Part shown: positions 62,939 through 64,000 of the stretch, in pieces
How the letters are laid out: the number at the start of each line of letters is the position of its first letter
Position numbering within the stretch: the first letter of the stretch is position 1
Position numbers and translations under genes: made by a program
Origin: Microbacterium flavum
GTDB taxonomy: Bacteria > Actinomycetota > Actinomycetes > Actinomycetales > Microbacteriaceae
Length of the DNA: 64,000 bases
Direction: 5' to 3'
NCBI RefSeq assembly: GCF_018717645.1
Contig: NZ_JAFLHG010000003.1
Span: forward strand, 186,001-250,000
The notes under the pieces: generated by a model
What the model saw: the letters and a program-made list of their open reading frames with translations, nothing else
Database searches by the model: none
Told to the model about the DNA's origin: nothing

Positions 62939-63715
62939 ATGAGCGCTCCTGTCCCGTCCGCGCTGCAGATCTCGGGCCTCGGCCTGCAGATCGGCGGTGC
63001 GACCATCCTGAAAGACGTCGACCTCGACATCGCGCCCGGCAGCCTCGTCGGCGTGATCGGTCCCAACGGCGCCGGCAAGACCACGTTGTTCAACGTGATC
63101 TCCGGAGTCTCGCGGCCCACATCGGGGACGATCCTGATGAACGGTGAGGACATCACCCGCTCGTCTGTGCCCCAGCGGGCGCGGGCGGGACTGGGGCGCA
63201 CCTTCCAGACCTCGAGCCTCTTCCCGCGCCTGAGCGTGCTGGAGAACGTGCGGATCGCAGCGCAGGTCTCCCGGGGCGGCAACTACTCGCTCCTGCGCTT
63301 CCCGAAGCGGTCGGATGCCGCGACCGAGCACGCACTGGCGCAGCTCGTCAAGGTCGGGCTCACCCACAAGCTCGACACCGCCGCCGGCGACATCTCGCAC
63401 GGCGACAAGCGCAAGCTCGAGATCGCGGTGCTGCTCGCGACCCAGGCATCCATCGTCCTCCTCGATGAGCCCATGGCGGGCGTCGCCTCGGGGGATGTGG
63501 CGGGTCTCGTCGAGAACATCCGCGACCTGCAGCGCGAGACCGGCTGCACCGTCCTCATGGTCGAGCACCACATCGACGTCCTCATGGGCCTCGTCGACAA
63601 GGTCGCCGTCATGTACTCGGGGTCGATCATCGCGTACGACCGTCCTCAGCAGATCATGGCCGACCCGCTCGTGCAGAGCGCCTACCTCGGCCGCACGGAA
63701 GGAAGCGCCGCATGA
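62939..63715 (+). CDS. LivG-like ABC transporter ATP-binding protein
   Basis: 258 residues. Walker A GPNGAGKTT (near residue 41), Q-loop LGRTFQTSSLFPRLSVLENV (in parts: LGRTFQTSSLF), a signature variant ISHGDKRKLEIAVLLA in place of LSGGxxR, which is normal for LivG, Walker B IVLLDEPMAGVA, and C-terminal IAYDRPQQIMADPLVQSAYLG typical of LivG. Four bases after the binding-protein stop. The permease genes are not seen; they presumably lie beyond the window, after livF. Confidence 0.92.
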   Translation: MSAPVPSALQISGLGLQIGGATILKDVDLDIAPGSLVGVIGPNGAGKTTLFNVISGVSRPTSGTILMNGEDITRSSVPQRARAGLGRTFQTSSLFPRLSVLENVRIAAQVSRGGNYSLLRFPKRSDAATEHALAQLVKVGLTHKLDTAAGDISHGDKRKLEIAVLLATQASIVLLDEPMAGVASGDVAGLVENIRDLQRETGCTVLMVEHHIDVLMGLVDKVAVMYSGSIIAYDRPQQIMADPLVQSAYLGRTEGSAA

Positions 63716-64000
63716 GCGTCACCACTGCGCCGCCCATCCTCACCGTCCGGAACCTCTCCGCCTCCATCGCGGGACAGCAGGTCGTCGAGTCGGTGTCGTT
63801 CGAGGTGCCCGCCACCGGCATCACCGCCGTCCTCGGCCGCAACGGCGTCGGCAAGACCTCGACGATCCGCGCGATCCTCGGCCTCATCCACCGTCGCGGC
63901 GAGGTGACCCTCGCGGGTGAGCGGATCGACGGACTGCCCACCCATCGGATCGTCCAGCGCGGGGTGGGCTACGTGCCGGAGGACCGTGAGGTCTTCGCCG
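63712..64000 (+). CDS. LivF-like ABC transporter ATP-binding protein, N-terminal part
   Basis: Only the first 96 or so codons are in the window. Walker A GRNGVGKTST near residue 42; RGVGYVPEDREVFA is the LivF Q-loop region, which separates it from LivG. ATG overlaps the livG stop (ATGA). The two ATPases of the importer probably form a heterodimer. Confidence 0.88.
   Translation, partial: MSVTTAPPILTVRNLSASIAGQQVVESVSFEVPATGITAVLGRNGVGKTSTIRAILGLIHRRGEVTLAGERIDGLPTHRIVQRGVGYVPEDREVFA

Noticed and set aside
59881..63282. 1133-codon open frame on the minus strand running through marR and the LivK region
   Set aside because: Only the last 408 codons (59881-61107) look like protein; the rest is antisense to livK/livG and to marR in another frame, and reflects the scarcity of stops in high-GC DNA.

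Overview
The window is an unbroken stretch of high-GC (about 70%) actinobacterial chromosome. Gene content points to Microbacteriaceae, most likely Microbacterium or a close relative: a C50 carotenoid operon headed by idi, a DUF3039 protein, a DUF4244-type pilin locus, LigD/Ku, and an actinobacterial tmRNA tag (ADAKRNDFALAA). I see no phage, insertion sequence, integrase, CRISPR array or compositional island. It reads as core genome with a few variable loci. The longest gene-free gap is 225 bp (54305-54529).

Layout. 1-11.4 kb: a block syntenic, from memory, with mycobacterial Rv3202c-Rv3193c: end of an AdnB-like helicase-nuclease, a degenerate phosphotransferase, nudC, uvrD2-like helicase, a cyclodehydratase-like protein, a DUF2342 protein, a PDZ/Lon-like protease and a UPF0182 membrane protein. 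11.5-17.6 kb: C50 carotenoid operon idi-crtE-crtB-crtI-crtYe-crtYf-crtEb on the minus strand, all six junctions being 4-bp GTGA overlaps, with a divergent MarR regulator and a palindrome between them. 17.7-22.2 kb: initiator tRNA, a DUF6328 membrane protein, a nitrilase-family amidase, an aminotransferase and an HtrA-like protease. 22.3-30.6 kb: wall glycopolymer genes (three CDP-glycerol glycerophosphotransferase-like proteins, a family 2 glycosyltransferase, a LicC-like cytidylyltransferase) with a maltokinase-like kinase and two unknowns among them. 30.8-33.9 kb: an ABC exporter whose ATPase carries an N-terminal Glu-Pro repeat. 33.9-39.7 kb: DUF3039, pncB, murI-rph-rdgB, a cation diffusion facilitator and a membrane-anchored unknown. 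39.6-42.9 kb: divergent ligD and ku (end joining). 42.9-44.7 kb: DedA protein, tRNA-Leu and a formate/nitrite-type channel with a striking promoter-operator. 44.8-49.2 kb: seven-gene Tad pilus locus. 49.3-55.7 kb: MFS exporter, prfB, ftsE-ftsX, smpB, a SIMPL protein and ssrA (tmRNA). 55.7-57.3 kb: lipoprotein, hisN-like phosphatase and tRNA-Lys. 57.4-59.8 kb: a divergent pair of DUF1254/DUF1214 proteins. 59.9-61.6 kb: a MarR-MFS operon with a clear operator. 61.7-64 kb: start of a branched-chain amino-acid-type ABC importer, cut by the window end.

A recurring signal ties the region together. Many genes have a TANNNT -10 box whose last base lies exactly six bases before the start codon, as expected for leaderless transcripts. 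I used this to choose several starts. Some divergent pairs have interlocked -10 boxes sharing the central TA. I found no obviously new defence or mobile system. The best leads are regulatory architecture, the degenerate kinase, the cyclodehydratase-like orphan, the Glu-Pro-tailed ABC ATPase, a dispersed repeat translated into the PncB N-terminus, and an apparently over-represented GGATGCC/GGCATCC heptamer. All family names rest on reading translations and motifs; no database was searched.
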